Shown here piece after piece: positions 1-8,689 of a stretch of DNA of 64,000 nucleotides. The stretch is from an uncultured Lachnospiraceae bacterium (GTDB taxonomy: Bacteria; Bacillota; Clostridia; Lachnospirales; Lachnospiraceae). The notes beneath the pieces are model-generated. The model was not told the origin of the DNA and ran no database searches. It saw nothing but the letters and a program-made list of their open reading frames with translations. The stretch is from assembly GCA_944381635.1 (NCBI GenBank), contig CALWLY010000004.1, positions 1 to 64,000 on the forward strand. The letters are read 5' to 3'. The stretch's first letter is position 1, and the number at the start of each line of letters is the position of its first letter. Both the position numbers and the translations under genes were made by a program.

Positions 1-39
1 TTATGCCTTTTTTATTGGCTGAAATATTGAATTTTCAAG

Positions 40-70
40 GTTCAGCACACCATGTTGGTGTGGGAAGTTT
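40..70. other. small hairpin at window edge, downstream of glyS
   Basis: A short perfect hairpin (CACACC, 5-nt loop, GGTGTG) lies just past the glyS stop codon. No T-tract follows it on the minus strand, so it is at best a weak 3' structure and not a convincing terminator. Confidence 0.3.
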
Positions 71-73
71 AAG

Positions 74-1462
74 TTAGAAAGTAAATTTATCTGCGAAGTA
101 AGCGTCCAGCTGATCAATAGCTACACGTTCCTGTTCCATAGTATCACGGAAACGCACTGTCACGCAGCCGTCATTTTCAGACTCAAAATCGTAGGTAACG
201 CAGAATGGAGTTCCAATTTCATCCTGACGGCGATATCTCTTACCGATATTTCCTCTGTCATCAAATTCACAGTTGTATTTCTTGGACAGCTGTTCAAATA
301 CTTTTTCCGCACCTTCGTTCAGCTTCTTGGAAAGAGGCAGCACGCCGATTTTCACCGGTGCAAGTGCCGGATGGAAATGAAGAACGGTACGCACATCCCC
401 CTCGCCGATTTCCTCTTCATCATAAGCTGCGCAGAGGAATGCCAGAACTACACGGTCCGCTCCGAGAGAAGGCTCGATGACATACGGTATGTATTTCTGA
501 TTTTTCTGGTCATCAAAATAAGTTAAATCCTGTCCGGAAACATTTGCATGCTGTGTCAGGTCGTAATCTGTACGGTCTGCAATTCCCCACAGTTCGCCCC
601 ATCCAAACGGGAATAAAAATTCAATATCCGTGGTCGCTTTGGAATAGAAAGATAATTCTTCTTTCTCGTGATCTCTAACACGCATCTCTTCCGGTTTGAT
701 TCCCAATGTCTGCAGCCAGTTGATGCAGAAAGATTTCCAGTATGCAAACCATTCCAGATCTGTATCAGGCTCGCAGAAAAATTCCAGCTCCATCTGTTCA
801 AATTCTCTTGTACGGAAGGTAAAGTTTCCGGGTGTAATTTCGTTACGGAAAGATTTTCCGATCTGTCCGATACCGAAAGGAATTTTTTTGCGGGAAGTTC
901 TCTGTACATTTTTGAAGTTTACAAAGATTCCCTGTGCTGTTTCCGGTCTCAAATATACCGTATTTTTGGCATCTTCTGTAACGCCCTGGAATGTTTTAAA
1001 CATCAGGTTGAACTGACGGATATCTGTAAAATTATGTTTTCCGCAGGTAGGACAGGGAACCTGATTTTCTTTGATGAAATTCATCATCTCTTCCTGGCTC
1101 CATCCATCTACGCTTGTTTCCAGAGTCATGTTATGTTCAGCAGCAAAATCTTCAATAATTTTATCTGCACGGAAACGCTCATGGCATTCCTTACAGTCCA
1201 TCAGAGGGTCGGAAAAGCCTCCCAGGTGTCCGGAAGCCACCCATGTCTGCGGATTCATCAGAATTGCACAGTCAACACCTACATTATACGGATTTTCCTG
1301 AATGAATTTCTGCCACCAGGCGCGTTTTACGTTATTTTTCAACTCAACGCCAAGATTTCCGTAATCCCAGGTGTTAGCCAGTCCTCCGTAAATCTCAGAG
1401 CCGGGATACACAAATCCTCTGGCTTTGGCCAACGCCACAATTTTTTCCATTGTCTTTTCCAT
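74..1462 (-). CDS. glyS: glycyl-tRNA synthetase, single-chain class II type
   Basis: Cytosolic enzyme that charges tRNA-Gly with glycine for translation. The 462-residue length fits the single-chain (homodimeric) form, not the two-subunit GlyQ/GlyS form. Visible class II signatures are RPETAQGIF (residues 172-180), the motif 2 region FRNEITP...RTREFEQ (about 205-224) and the motif 3 stretch PSLGADRV, followed by a C-terminal anticodon-binding domain. Cys90/Cys93 and Cys137/Cys140 form two CxxC pairs like the zinc-binding insertion of this family. The first ATG is preferred because GAGAGGAG sits 6 nt upstream. It is the last gene of the era-yqzL-recO-lipoprotein-glyS group. No T-box leader fits in the 77-bp gap upstream, so the gene is probably read from promoters further up. 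Confidence 0.96.
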   Translation of the reverse strand: MEKTMEKIVALAKARGFVYPGSEIYGGLANTWDYGNLGVELKNNVKRAWWQKFIQENPYNVGVDCAILMNPQTWVASGHLGGFSDPLMDCKECHERFRADKIIEDFAAEHNMTLETSVDGWSQEEMMNFIKENQVPCPTCGKHNFTDIRQFNLMFKTFQGVTEDAKNTVYLRPETAQGIFVNFKNVQRTSRKKIPFGIGQIGKSFRNEITPGNFTFRTREFEQMELEFFCEPDTDLEWFAYWKSFCINWLQTLGIKPEEMRVRDHEKEELSFYSKATTDIEFLFPFGWGELWGIADRTDYDLTQHANVSGQDLTYFDDQKNQKYIPYVIEPSLGADRVVLAFLCAAYDEEEIGEGDVRTVLHFHPALAPVKIGVLPLSKKLNEGAEKVFEQLSKKYNCEFDDRGNIGKRYRRQDEIGTPFCVTYDFESENDGCVTVRFRDTMEQERVAIDQLDAYFADKFTF

Positions 1463-1539
1463 TTGTTTCTCCTCTCATATTAACGCCGAAGCGCTGTTTT
1501 CATCAAAGGTTTAAAATCACCCTCATATGATCTTCTCTT

Positions 1540-2142
1540 TTATTCATATACGATATAAGAAAGATTCTCATCGCCGCTTACTGTTACCTCATCCGCTCTT
1601 TCGGAGGGTGACACATCATTTGTAAAATATAAAATATCTCCCGGTGTTTTTACCTTTACTGCTTCTTCCACAATGACAAGGTGTCTGTCGCCCATCTCTA
1701 AAAGTTCCTCTTTCCCAATGGATGCGCCGTCTCCGTCTGTATTGCTGTACAGAGTAACATCCAGACTGTAACCTGCATTGTAAGCATCTGAAACCGTCCC
1801 GGCAAATACAGTCATCTGGTTGAAAGCAGTATAACATTCTGCATCTTCATACTGAACGTCCACATAAACTTTTCCGTCTTTTTCCTGTACTTTTTCAAGT
1901 TCGACTTTTCCATTTTCCGATGTGCTCTCAAATGATGCAATCTCATCCTGCATGGTCTGCTCCAGCTCATCCAGATTGTAATATTCCGCGGAAAAATCCT
2001 CAACAATATGCTGTACTATACTTCCATTTTTTTTAATTTCTATACTGGTGGTATCTTCCTGGGAACTTTCTGTCCCCTCCCCGCATCCTGCCGCAAATAC
2101 AAACAGGCAGAACAATAGCAACGCCGTTTTTAACTTATGCAT
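1540..2142 (-). CDS. putative lipoprotein of unknown function
   Basis: About 200 residues. A basic start, a hydrophobic segment and the lipobox FAAGC indicate a type II signal peptide, so the mature protein should be lipid-anchored outside the membrane. The acidic remainder has no family I recognise. It contains a plausible beta-rich domain, and two segments are centred on VYVDVQYED and LYSNTDGDG. The ATG at 2142 is chosen because AAAGGAGCAGG precedes it; a Met eight codons upstream lacks such a site. It sits between recO and glyS on the same strand. The composite palindrome at 2166-2229 begins 24 nt upstream of this start, so it lies in the 5' leader of the gene or just before its promoter. 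Confidence 0.75.
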   Translation of the reverse strand: MHKLKTALLLFCLFVFAAGCGEGTESSQEDTTSIEIKKNGSIVQHIVEDFSAEYYNLDELEQTMQDEIASFESTSENGKVELEKVQEKDGKVYVDVQYEDAECYTAFNQMTVFAGTVSDAYNAGYSLDVTLYSNTDGDGASIGKEELLEMGDRHLVIVEEAVKVKTPGDILYFTNDVSPSERADEVTVSGDENLSYIVYE

Positions 2143-2165
2143 AGAACCTGCTCCTTTTGCTTTCA

Positions 2166-2229
2166 CACTGTTTTATCCGAAAATTTTCACTTTCGGATAA
2201 AACAGTGCGAGAGTCCGATGACGGACTCT
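2166..2229. repeat. composite palindromic element (double hairpin)
   Basis: Two adjacent perfect inverted repeats: 17-bp arms at 2166-2182 and 2191-2207 with an 8-nt loop, then 8-bp arms AGAGTCCG/CGGACTCT with loop ATGA at 2210-2229. Read on the minus strand the order is short hairpin, CGC, long hairpin. The same order, with different arm sequences, occurs at 23162-23282. The element lies between the stop codon of recO and the start of the lipoprotein gene. Confidence 0.7.
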
Positions 2230-2278
2230 TAATTCTGCTCTATTATAACGAATATCTTATCGTTTTTCAAGAATAACC

Positions 2279-2938
2279 TCACTGAGCCGGAAACATCGTC
2301 TGCAAAATTTCCAGACTTTTATAATGTTCTCCCAGAAACTGTCTTCGCAATCGGCCGGCAATCCAGGAAAGTTCCTTTCTCACCTCTTCGGTCACAGTAA
2401 ATGTATACAGCTTTTCTACCGGCGTTACCGCGATAAAAGAAACTGCATATTCTGTTGACGGGTGAAAGTTTTTATTTTCCGGCAAGCCGGGAAATTCTCC
2501 GTTTAACACAACTGTCTTGATTTCAAAAATGCTTCTCACCAGTTCCCGGTTCAGGCTGGCCGCTGTGAGCGCCCGCAAGGACTGATACAATAGTTTCAGC
2601 AATTCTCTCTCATCGTTGTTTTCCCTGGTACAGAAATCCAGAATTTCCAGGAAGTACATGCCATAATAAGCTCCCTCAAAATCCGAACGAAGCTCTTCAA
2701 AATAGTTGGATATGGTCGCTTCTGCCACATTGCAGGCGCTCCTGCTTTCGTACAGTTTGAATTCTCCAAAGCAAAAAGGATCCGTCGCAGCCATCAAACG
2801 GCTGTTCTGCCTTCTGGCCCCTCTGGCAAATGCGGATATCTTTCCTCTTTCTTTTGTCAGTATCACAATCCTCTTATCGTATTCTCCCACCGGAATCGTC
2901 TTCAGTATGATTCCGGTCACGTAGAAAAAGTCCTGCAT
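2279..2938 (-). CDS. recO: DNA repair protein RecO
   Basis: Recombination mediator that binds single-stranded DNA and, with RecR, helps load RecA in the RecFOR pathway. The N-terminal OB-fold begins VTGIILKTIPVGEYDKRIVILT and continues with KGARRQNSRL-type residues typical of RecO; the rest is the helical C-terminal domain. The usual zinc Cys cluster of many RecO proteins is not evident here. The start at 2938 (MQDFFYVTG) matches the family N-terminus better than an ATG 13 codons upstream. The gene overlaps the end of the yqzL-like ORF by about 65 nt, which suggests translational coupling. Its neighbours era and yqzL are the same as in Bacillus subtilis. Confidence 0.93.
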   Translation of the reverse strand: MQDFFYVTGIILKTIPVGEYDKRIVILTKERGKISAFARGARRQNSRLMAATDPFCFGEFKLYESRSACNVAEATISNYFEELRSDFEGAYYGMYFLEILDFCTRENNDERELLKLLYQSLRALTAASLNRELVRSIFEIKTVVLNGEFPGLPENKNFHPSTEYAVSFIAVTPVEKLYTFTVTEEVRKELSWIAGRLRRQFLGEHYKSLEILQTMFPAQ

Positions 2939-3062
2939 GGTTCTTTTCTTCCCCCTGCATTTTCTCGGAATCCCCATCCTCCTTCAGACAGGAACGGTAA
3001 TTCAGATAATCCTCCACTTTTCCGGAGTGTTCAAATTCTTTCCAGTAATTTTCTTCTTTCAT
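2874..3062 (-). CDS. YqzL-like small protein between era and recO
   Basis: A 62-residue ORF starting MKEENYWKEFEHSGKVEDYL. The pattern W..F..SG.VEDYL resembles the start of YqzL (W..FSQTG.IDTYL), a small protein of unknown function encoded between era and recO in Bacillus. Position, strand and motif agree. The tail beyond about residue 33 overlaps recO in another frame and may be poorly conserved. No function can be given; the call rests on synteny and a short match. Confidence 0.65.
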   Translation of the reverse strand: MKEENYWKEFEHSGKVEDYLNYRSCLKEDGDSEKMQGEEKNHAGLFLRDRNHTEDDSGGRIR

Positions 3063-3149
3063 CCAAAGCCTCCCTTAAGCCGTTTTATTTTCAGCCTCTG
3101 CTTATAGGGTTCGCTTTTTTTCCGATTCTATTCGACTTCCTTTTCTTCC

Positions 3150-4061
3150 TTATTTTTCTATTTCCTTAGGATTGTATCCGAAATTCTTCAAAAGAAAATC
3201 ACTGTCTCTCCAGTCTTTTTTCACTTTTACCCAAAGCTGGAGATTCACTTTGCATTCCAGAAGATTCTCAATATCTCTTCTTGCCTGTGAGCCGATTTTT
3301 TTGAGCATAGCCCCCTGTTTTCCGATAATAATTCCCTTATGAGAATCTTTTTCACAGATAATGGTAGCCTCAATATCCACGATATTTCCCCGGTATTTCA
3401 TACTTTCGATAGCTACCGCAACACCGTGAGGTATCTCTTCGTCCAGGCTGCGAAGCGCCTTTTCTCTTATCATTTCCGCCACGATCTGCCGTTCGGGCTG
3501 GTCCGTGATCGTATCTTCATCATAAAAAGGAATTCCGTAGGGCAGGTATTTCATGATACAGGAAATCAGAGTATCCGTGTTGTAGCCCTTTAACGCTGAC
3601 ACCGGCACGATTTCGGCAAAATCCAGCTCTTTTCTGTATGTATCAATAAAAAGAAGAATTTCGTCTTTTTTTACCGTATCGGTTTTATTTATGACAAGAA
3701 TTACCGGCGTATTGACCTTTTTGAGCTGTTCGATAATATGTCGCTCTCCGGCTCCGATAAAAGTGCTGGGCTCTACCAGCCACAAGATCACATCCACTTC
3801 CCGCAGAGTCCGTTCCGCCACATTTACCATATAATTGCCAAGCTTGTTTTTCGCTTTATGAATTCCGGGGGTATCCAGGAAAACAATCTGTCCTTCCTCC
3901 GACGTATAGACTGTCTGGATACGGTTTCTGGTCGTCTGAGGCTTGTTGGATGTAATCGCGATCTTCTGTCCGATCAGACGGTTCATCAGTGTGGATTTTC
4001 CTACGTTCGGGCGGCCGATCAAAGTCGCAAACCCGGATTTATACTGTTTGTTTATCTCCAT
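3150..4061 (-). CDS. era: GTPase Era
   Basis: Essential GTPase that binds the 3' end of 16S rRNA and assists 30S subunit maturation. About 303 residues, the usual Era length. G1 is GRPNVGKS (residues 16-23), G3 is DTPG, G4 is NKTD and G5 lies near VSALKG; a C-terminal KH domain contains IIGKQGAMLKKIG. The ATG at 4061 has GAAAGG upstream and matches the family start. The same frame stays open for at least 27 more codons upstream to a GTG, giving a Cys-containing extension without a good ribosome binding site; I regard that as untranslated. Confidence 0.95.
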   Translation of the reverse strand: MEINKQYKSGFATLIGRPNVGKSTLMNRLIGQKIAITSNKPQTTRNRIQTVYTSEEGQIVFLDTPGIHKAKNKLGNYMVNVAERTLREVDVILWLVEPSTFIGAGERHIIEQLKKVNTPVILVINKTDTVKKDEILLFIDTYRKELDFAEIVPVSALKGYNTDTLISCIMKYLPYGIPFYDEDTITDQPERQIVAEMIREKALRSLDEEIPHGVAVAIESMKYRGNIVDIEATIICEKDSHKGIIIGKQGAMLKKIGSQARRDIENLLECKVNLQLWVKVKKDWRDSDFLLKNFGYNPKEIEK

Positions 4062-4161
4062 ATTTTTTCCTTTCGTTTTTCCTTTTTCATCAACATTTTC
4101 TCTCTGGCTGCTGCAGGCAGCGCACTGCGGCAACTTTATCACCGCAGTTTCTGCCGCCTCC

Positions 4162-4329
4162 TCAAAAAATCTTTAAGTCCATGATGGATGCACTTTGCTC
4201 TGTGCTCTGTGCAGGTTTCGCACTGGCCATATCCTCTTTTTTCAGTTCGCTGCCATTTTTGCAGCCGCTGAAGAAAAGAGCCATCATCAGGCACAACAGC
4301 ATCGTTGCTATCGTTTTTTCCGGCTTCAT
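4162..4329 (-). CDS. small putative lipoprotein (55 residues)
   Basis: Starts MKPEKTIATMLL and has the lipobox FFSGC around residue 20, followed by a short polar tail. ACGGAG lies upstream of the ATG at 4329. Function unknown. The stop codon falls just after a run of six T (minus strand). Removing one T would join the frame to the open frame that runs into era, so the present end may reflect a homopolymer frameshift. It lies between the M16C protease and era on the same strand. Confidence 0.55.
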   Translation of the reverse strand: MKPEKTIATMLLCLMMALFFSGCKNGSELKKEDMASAKPAQSTEQSASIMDLKIF

Positions 4330-4442
4330 GTTTTTTTCTCCGTTTTCAAGCCAGCCTGACAGATAAAATGATACAGGCAATGCCCGCAGACATGACCCGG
4401 GGTTTTTCTTTCCGGCAAAGTCCGGTCCATCCGGCTGACCCA

Positions 4443-7367
4443 TCAATTTTGAAACAGGTTTTCAAGTGTCAGGAACATATCTTTTTCTTCTTTTATCTTT
4501 GTGTCATTTCCGACTACGCAGAAACAGTCATCCTCCATCACGGCACGGATATAGGATGCAAGAGAACGAATCGTCGCCGCGTCGGCTGAAAGAACTTCGT
4601 CTCTCTCTTTCTGGAAGTCTTCTTTTGTCTGATTTGTCATCCAGGCACTCATGGAACGAAGAGCCTTGCCTGATGCCCCCAGAGGAATATCCATGCTGCT
4701 GATTGCTCCGATGATATACTGAGTCATAGTCCGCTCATCACCGTCAAAAGATTCCACAAAGTCAGCTGCTTTTTCATATACCTCCACGGTTTTTCTCAAA
4801 TTGGGATCGCGATAAGATACCATGTAACTGTCACCGGATTTTCCGAAGTTGCACATGGAATCGTAAGCGCCGCCTTTCACTCGAATATTGGTCCACATAT
4901 ATTCGTAGCTTAACAGAACTTTCATCACTCTCAAAGCGCCTGTATACGGCAGTCCGTGCCGGATAAAGTTGCCGGCGCGGCATACATACTGAACCTGAGA
5001 AGAGGAACAGAATCCTTCGTTCTTCTTTACAGGCAGGATTGCAAAAGGCTGCACGTTTATCTCATCTGTATAGAGTTCTTTCTTTATTTCTATAGCCTTA
5101 TCGGCAAAGATTTCATACTGCTCTTCCTTAGCCGCAAGGTCAAGAATCAGATTTTCCGGGCGGAAGATCTGTCTGCTCAGATTTTTCAGAACAGAAACTA
5201 TTTTTTCTTTCTGATTATCAAAATCAGCCTCCAGACATTCAATCAGACGATAAAACGGCATACCGCTCATTACTTCCGAGATGGCTGCTGTCCTGGAAAT
5301 GTAGGACAGGGCGCGTCCCACGGCAATGTTGTGGCCGGAAGACATCATTCCGGACTGCATCCTGGATTTAAGCTCTGCGATGATCTGGTACAGACGCGCT
5401 GTATCGTCAAACTTTGATTCCAGCATGATTTCTTTCATCAGATCCATGGCGTCCGTCAGCTGTCCGTCAAGGGCTTTTCCCTTAAATTCAAAGGTCACCC
5501 GGCAGGATGAAAGGTCTCTTGCATTAGTATAGGTATTCATCACCGCAAGTATTCCGCCTGTGCGGATATTCATTTCGTGGAACAGTTCTGAAAAAGAATA
5601 ATTTCTCGTATCCACATAGCCAAGCACCGCTTTTAACAGTCCCAGATAAGGGAAGAGCTCCTCGGAAACCTCTTTCGTATCAAACAGGAAACGGAAGTAG
5701 CTGATGCCATTGGTTCTGCTGGGATGGAACAGAATCGTTGTTCCGTCTTTTTCCCTTACATCGTTATTTAAGTCCTCCGCTTCCGTGCGGATATCTTTTC
5801 TTTCCAAAAGAGGGATGCTCGCCAAAGCTTCCGGAGAATCCTCCTCTTCCTGCCAGCTTCTTAAATCGCTCAGATCTTCTATGATCCGCTCTACGGCTTC
5901 CTGATCAAGCTGTGCCTTGTAAGTCTGAAGCTGTTCTTTCAGCGCTTTCTCTTTTTCTGCGGCAAGTCCGCGCACCGGCACAACCGTCAATATGGTTTTG
6001 TGATTGTTGTGAAGCAGCTTCTCTGCGATCAGTTCTTCAAAATAACGTCCTTTTGCCAATGTCTTTAACGTCTGATAGCTCTCTGCTGCCTCAATGTGAA
6101 TAAAAGGCTTTGCATCATCGTATATCCAGCTGTCCAGCATCTGCAGTCCATACATCAGTCCTGCCGGGTAGGAACCAAAATCTGCCTCCCGGTATTTGAA
6201 TTCATAATAATTGATACCGGCTTTCAATGCTTTTTTATCCAGCCCGTTTACCGAAAGCTCCTCCAGAGTCTTCTCGATGATGGATACAAACTCATCCTTT
6301 CTGTTCTCATTGGTATTTTTGGCAACGATACTGAAATAAGGCTGACGCACACCATTGTCATAAAAACTGTAAACTTCTTTGCCGATTCCGGCATCGGTAA
6401 GCGCCTTTTTCAAGGGAGCTCCCGGTGCAGAACATAGCACATAATCGAGAATCTGAAAAGCGATGTACTCTAACTGATTCAGATTGTCCCCTGCCGCAAT
6501 ATTGTAGGCAAGATAAGTGTTGTCTTTTAAAGGCTCCTGATCGGTTACCGGATAAGCTTTCCGTATAGATACAGGTTTAACAAAAGGGTTTTGCAGCTGC
6601 ACAGAGGATTCCACGTCTATTTTATCGAAATGAGACAAATATTTTTCATCCAGATAAATCAGTTTTTCCACCATGTCCATATTTCCGTACAGGAAAATAT
6701 AGCTGTTTGCCGGATGATAATATTTCTGATGGAAAGACAAAAACTGCTCATAAGTAAGCTTGGGAATATCATCGGGATCTCCGCCGGACTCAAAAGAGTA
6801 AGCAGTGTCCGGATAAAGAGAATTCATGATCGCTCTCTCCAGCACATCGTCCGGTGAAGAAAAAGCGCCTTTCATTTCATTGTAAACAACACCGTTTATT
6901 TTCAGTTCATCTTCCGGATTTTCCATCTCATAATGCCAGCCCTCCTGATAGAAAATACGGGGTTCCTTGTAAATATTGGGATAAAAGACGGCATCCAGAT
7001 AAACATGCATCAGATTCTGAAAATCCTTGTCGTTGCAGCTTGCTACCGGATACACTGTCTTGTCCGGATAAGTCATGGCATTTAAAAAGGTGTTGAGAGA
7101 CCCTTTTACAAGCTCGATAAAGGGATCCTTTACCGGGAAATCCCTGCTGCCCTCCAGAACAGAGTGTTCCAGTATATGGGCTACGCCGGTGCTGTCTGAG
7201 GGCGGTGTACGAAATCCGATATAGAACACTTTGTTTTCGTCCTCGTTTGATAATAAAGCCAGTTTTGCCCCAGATTTTTTATGGCGCAAAAGCCAGCTTT
7301 CAGAGCCGATATCATCGATTCTGCGATGTTCCAATATTTCATAGCTTTTCAGTTCTTCTATTTTCAT
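4443..7367 (-). CDS. M16C (PreP-like) zinc metallopeptidase
   Basis: Large peptide-degrading metalloprotease of the insulinase superfamily, about 974 residues, typical of the M16C presequence-protease type. The inverted zinc motif HILEH (HxxEH) lies near residue 70 in GVAHILEHSVLEGS, with the distal Glu probably in NAMTYPDKTVYPVAS...NLMHVYLDAVFYP. Four homologous M16 domains are expected across the length; the C-terminal half contains the substrate-binding RVKGGAYD segment. No signal peptide, so it is probably cytosolic and degrades peptides. The start at 7367 follows AGAAAGGAT; a Met 12 codons upstream has no such site. It may be transcribed with the small lipoprotein and era downstream. Confidence 0.92.
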   Translation of the reverse strand: MKIEELKSYEILEHRRIDDIGSESWLLRHKKSGAKLALLSNEDENKVFYIGFRTPPSDSTGVAHILEHSVLEGSRDFPVKDPFIELVKGSLNTFLNAMTYPDKTVYPVASCNDKDFQNLMHVYLDAVFYPNIYKEPRIFYQEGWHYEMENPEDELKINGVVYNEMKGAFSSPDDVLERAIMNSLYPDTAYSFESGGDPDDIPKLTYEQFLSFHQKYYHPANSYIFLYGNMDMVEKLIYLDEKYLSHFDKIDVESSVQLQNPFVKPVSIRKAYPVTDQEPLKDNTYLAYNIAAGDNLNQLEYIAFQILDYVLCSAPGAPLKKALTDAGIGKEVYSFYDNGVRQPYFSIVAKNTNENRKDEFVSIIEKTLEELSVNGLDKKALKAGINYYEFKYREADFGSYPAGLMYGLQMLDSWIYDDAKPFIHIEAAESYQTLKTLAKGRYFEELIAEKLLHNNHKTILTVVPVRGLAAEKEKALKEQLQTYKAQLDQEAVERIIEDLSDLRSWQEEEDSPEALASIPLLERKDIRTEAEDLNNDVREKDGTTILFHPSRTNGISYFRFLFDTKEVSEELFPYLGLLKAVLGYVDTRNYSFSELFHEMNIRTGGILAVMNTYTNARDLSSCRVTFEFKGKALDGQLTDAMDLMKEIMLESKFDDTARLYQIIAELKSRMQSGMMSSGHNIAVGRALSYISRTAAISEVMSGMPFYRLIECLEADFDNQKEKIVSVLKNLSRQIFRPENLILDLAAKEEQYEIFADKAIEIKKELYTDEINVQPFAILPVKKNEGFCSSSQVQYVCRAGNFIRHGLPYTGALRVMKVLLSYEYMWTNIRVKGGAYDSMCNFGKSGDSYMVSYRDPNLRKTVEVYEKAADFVESFDGDERTMTQYIIGAISSMDIPLGASGKALRSMSAWMTNQTKEDFQKERDEVLSADAATIRSLASYIRAVMEDDCFCVVGNDTKIKEEKDMFLTLENLFQN

Positions 7368-7506
7368 TTTCAAATCCTTTCTTCTGCTGCGTCCGGCATT
7401 CATCTTTCCCGAAGGATCGTATTTGCCGGATTTTTGTTAGTATGACACTCTTCCGGTATTTCCTATGCACATGACGGCACACTGTTTCCGGAAAAATAAT
7501 GTTTTC

Positions 7507-8373
7507 TCATGTTCCGTCGGCTTCCTTTCGCACCGCGGAAGGCGAAATGCCAAAATGTTTTTTAAACAGTTTGCTGAAATGGTAGGCATCGTCGTATCCC
7601 ACTCTTGCAGACACCTCCTGAATGCTCAGTTCCCTGTCTTCTTTTAAAATTTCCAGTGCCTTCTCCAATCGCACATTGATCAGATAGCGAATCGGGGTAT
7701 CGCCTGTCTCCGCCTTAAAAATTTTGGAAATGTAAAAGGGACTCAAATACATATTTTCCGCAATCTGATCGAGAGAAATCTTTTCCTCATAATGGTCTTC
7801 AAAATAATCCATGATTTTTTCCACAATATATTTGCGGCTCACGGATTCAAAAGAATATTGTTTATGTATCTTTTTAGGATGGATTCCCTGTTTTTTGCTG
7901 CAGTATTCTCTGACAATCAGAACCAGCAGCTGAATCACATAGGACCTTAACATATCATAACGGCCCGGCTGTGTGATTTCCTGCTCTGCCTCCATAGATG
8001 CGCACAGCTTGTTCAGTCTCAGCTTCAGTTCTCCTGATGTATGATAAACCGGACTGTCGGAAGGCCACATAATCCGATTCGCCTCCATATCCGCGAACTG
8101 AACATCCGTAACACCTACAAAAAATTCAACAGCAGGATTTTCCGGATGATTGACCACTGCTTCGTGGTAAGTGCCTGCACCAAGCAAAAGCAGGTCTCCC
8201 TCCTTTACATCCATAAGCTTTCCATCAATACGGTATTGTCCTTCTCCTGAAATAATGTAGGCAATTTCCAGATAATCATGGCAGTGATAGTTCTTCTCGT
8301 CACTGTGGCGCACCCCTTTCCACGAAAAAAGAAAGGTTGGGTTTAATGCCTGTCTTAAAAGTTCTTCTTCCAT
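7507..8373 (-). CDS. AraC family transcriptional regulator with N-terminal cupin
   Basis: 288 residues. N-terminal cupin-like sensor (HCHDYLEIAYIISGEGQYRIDG, about 27-50) and a C-terminal double helix-turn-helix (ISLDQIAENMYLSPFYISKIFK and IQEVSARVGYDDAYHFSKLFKK). The ligand is unknown; sugars or stress cues are usual for this layout. It is divergent from the ABC exporter pair starting at 8690, which makes that operon the most likely target. Other targets cannot be excluded. Confidence 0.9.
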   Translation of the reverse strand: MEEELLRQALNPTFLFSWKGVRHSDEKNYHCHDYLEIAYIISGEGQYRIDGKLMDVKEGDLLLLGAGTYHEAVVNHPENPAVEFFVGVTDVQFADMEANRIMWPSDSPVYHTSGELKLRLNKLCASMEAEQEITQPGRYDMLRSYVIQLLVLIVREYCSKKQGIHPKKIHKQYSFESVSRKYIVEKIMDYFEDHYEEKISLDQIAENMYLSPFYISKIFKAETGDTPIRYLINVRLEKALEILKEDRELSIQEVSARVGYDDAYHFSKLFKKHFGISPSAVRKEADGT

Positions 8374-8689
8374 CTCTTGCCTCTTCTCCTGTGCGGTATT
8401 TCTTTTCTGCTTCCAAAGTATACCGCCGGCAGGCAGGGGAACTTTTACCTCCGGCGGCAGTCTTTAAGTATAACAATATGATACATGAAACTCGCAAGAT
8501 TGTACATTTAATTTTTTGAAGAATTGTATATAAAATAGCTTTATAGAGGCAGTTCTACGGATGGACTGTCACATTTTGCGATACCAGGGCCAAAAGCTTC
8601 TGTATTTCATTCCTGCATGAAAGGCATTGCTCCAGTCCCTGGTATCTTCAACTCTATTTTATTATCAATTTTTCAAAGGAGGGTGCATC
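8374..8689 (+). promoter_or_regulatory. divergent intergenic region with structured leader for the ABC exporter
   Basis: 316 bp between the AraC gene and the exporter, with no convincing gene. On the plus strand 9-bp arms ATACCAGGG (8581-8589) and CCCTGGTAT (8637-8645) enclose a smaller TTTCAT/ATGAAA hairpin. This folded leader ends about 45 nt before the exporter start and has no T-tract. An AT-rich stretch near 8515-8540 could hold the promoter, but I cannot fix boxes with confidence. AraC binding sites probably lie here. Confidence 0.45.

Noticed and set aside
1463..1539. T-box leader for glyS
   Set aside because: The gap is too short and has no AGGGTGGNACCGCG-like antiterminator box.
4062..4142. 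Longer Era starting at GTG 27 codons upstream
   Set aside because: No Shine-Dalgarno before the GTG; GAAAGG before 4061 and the family N-terminus favour the shorter form.
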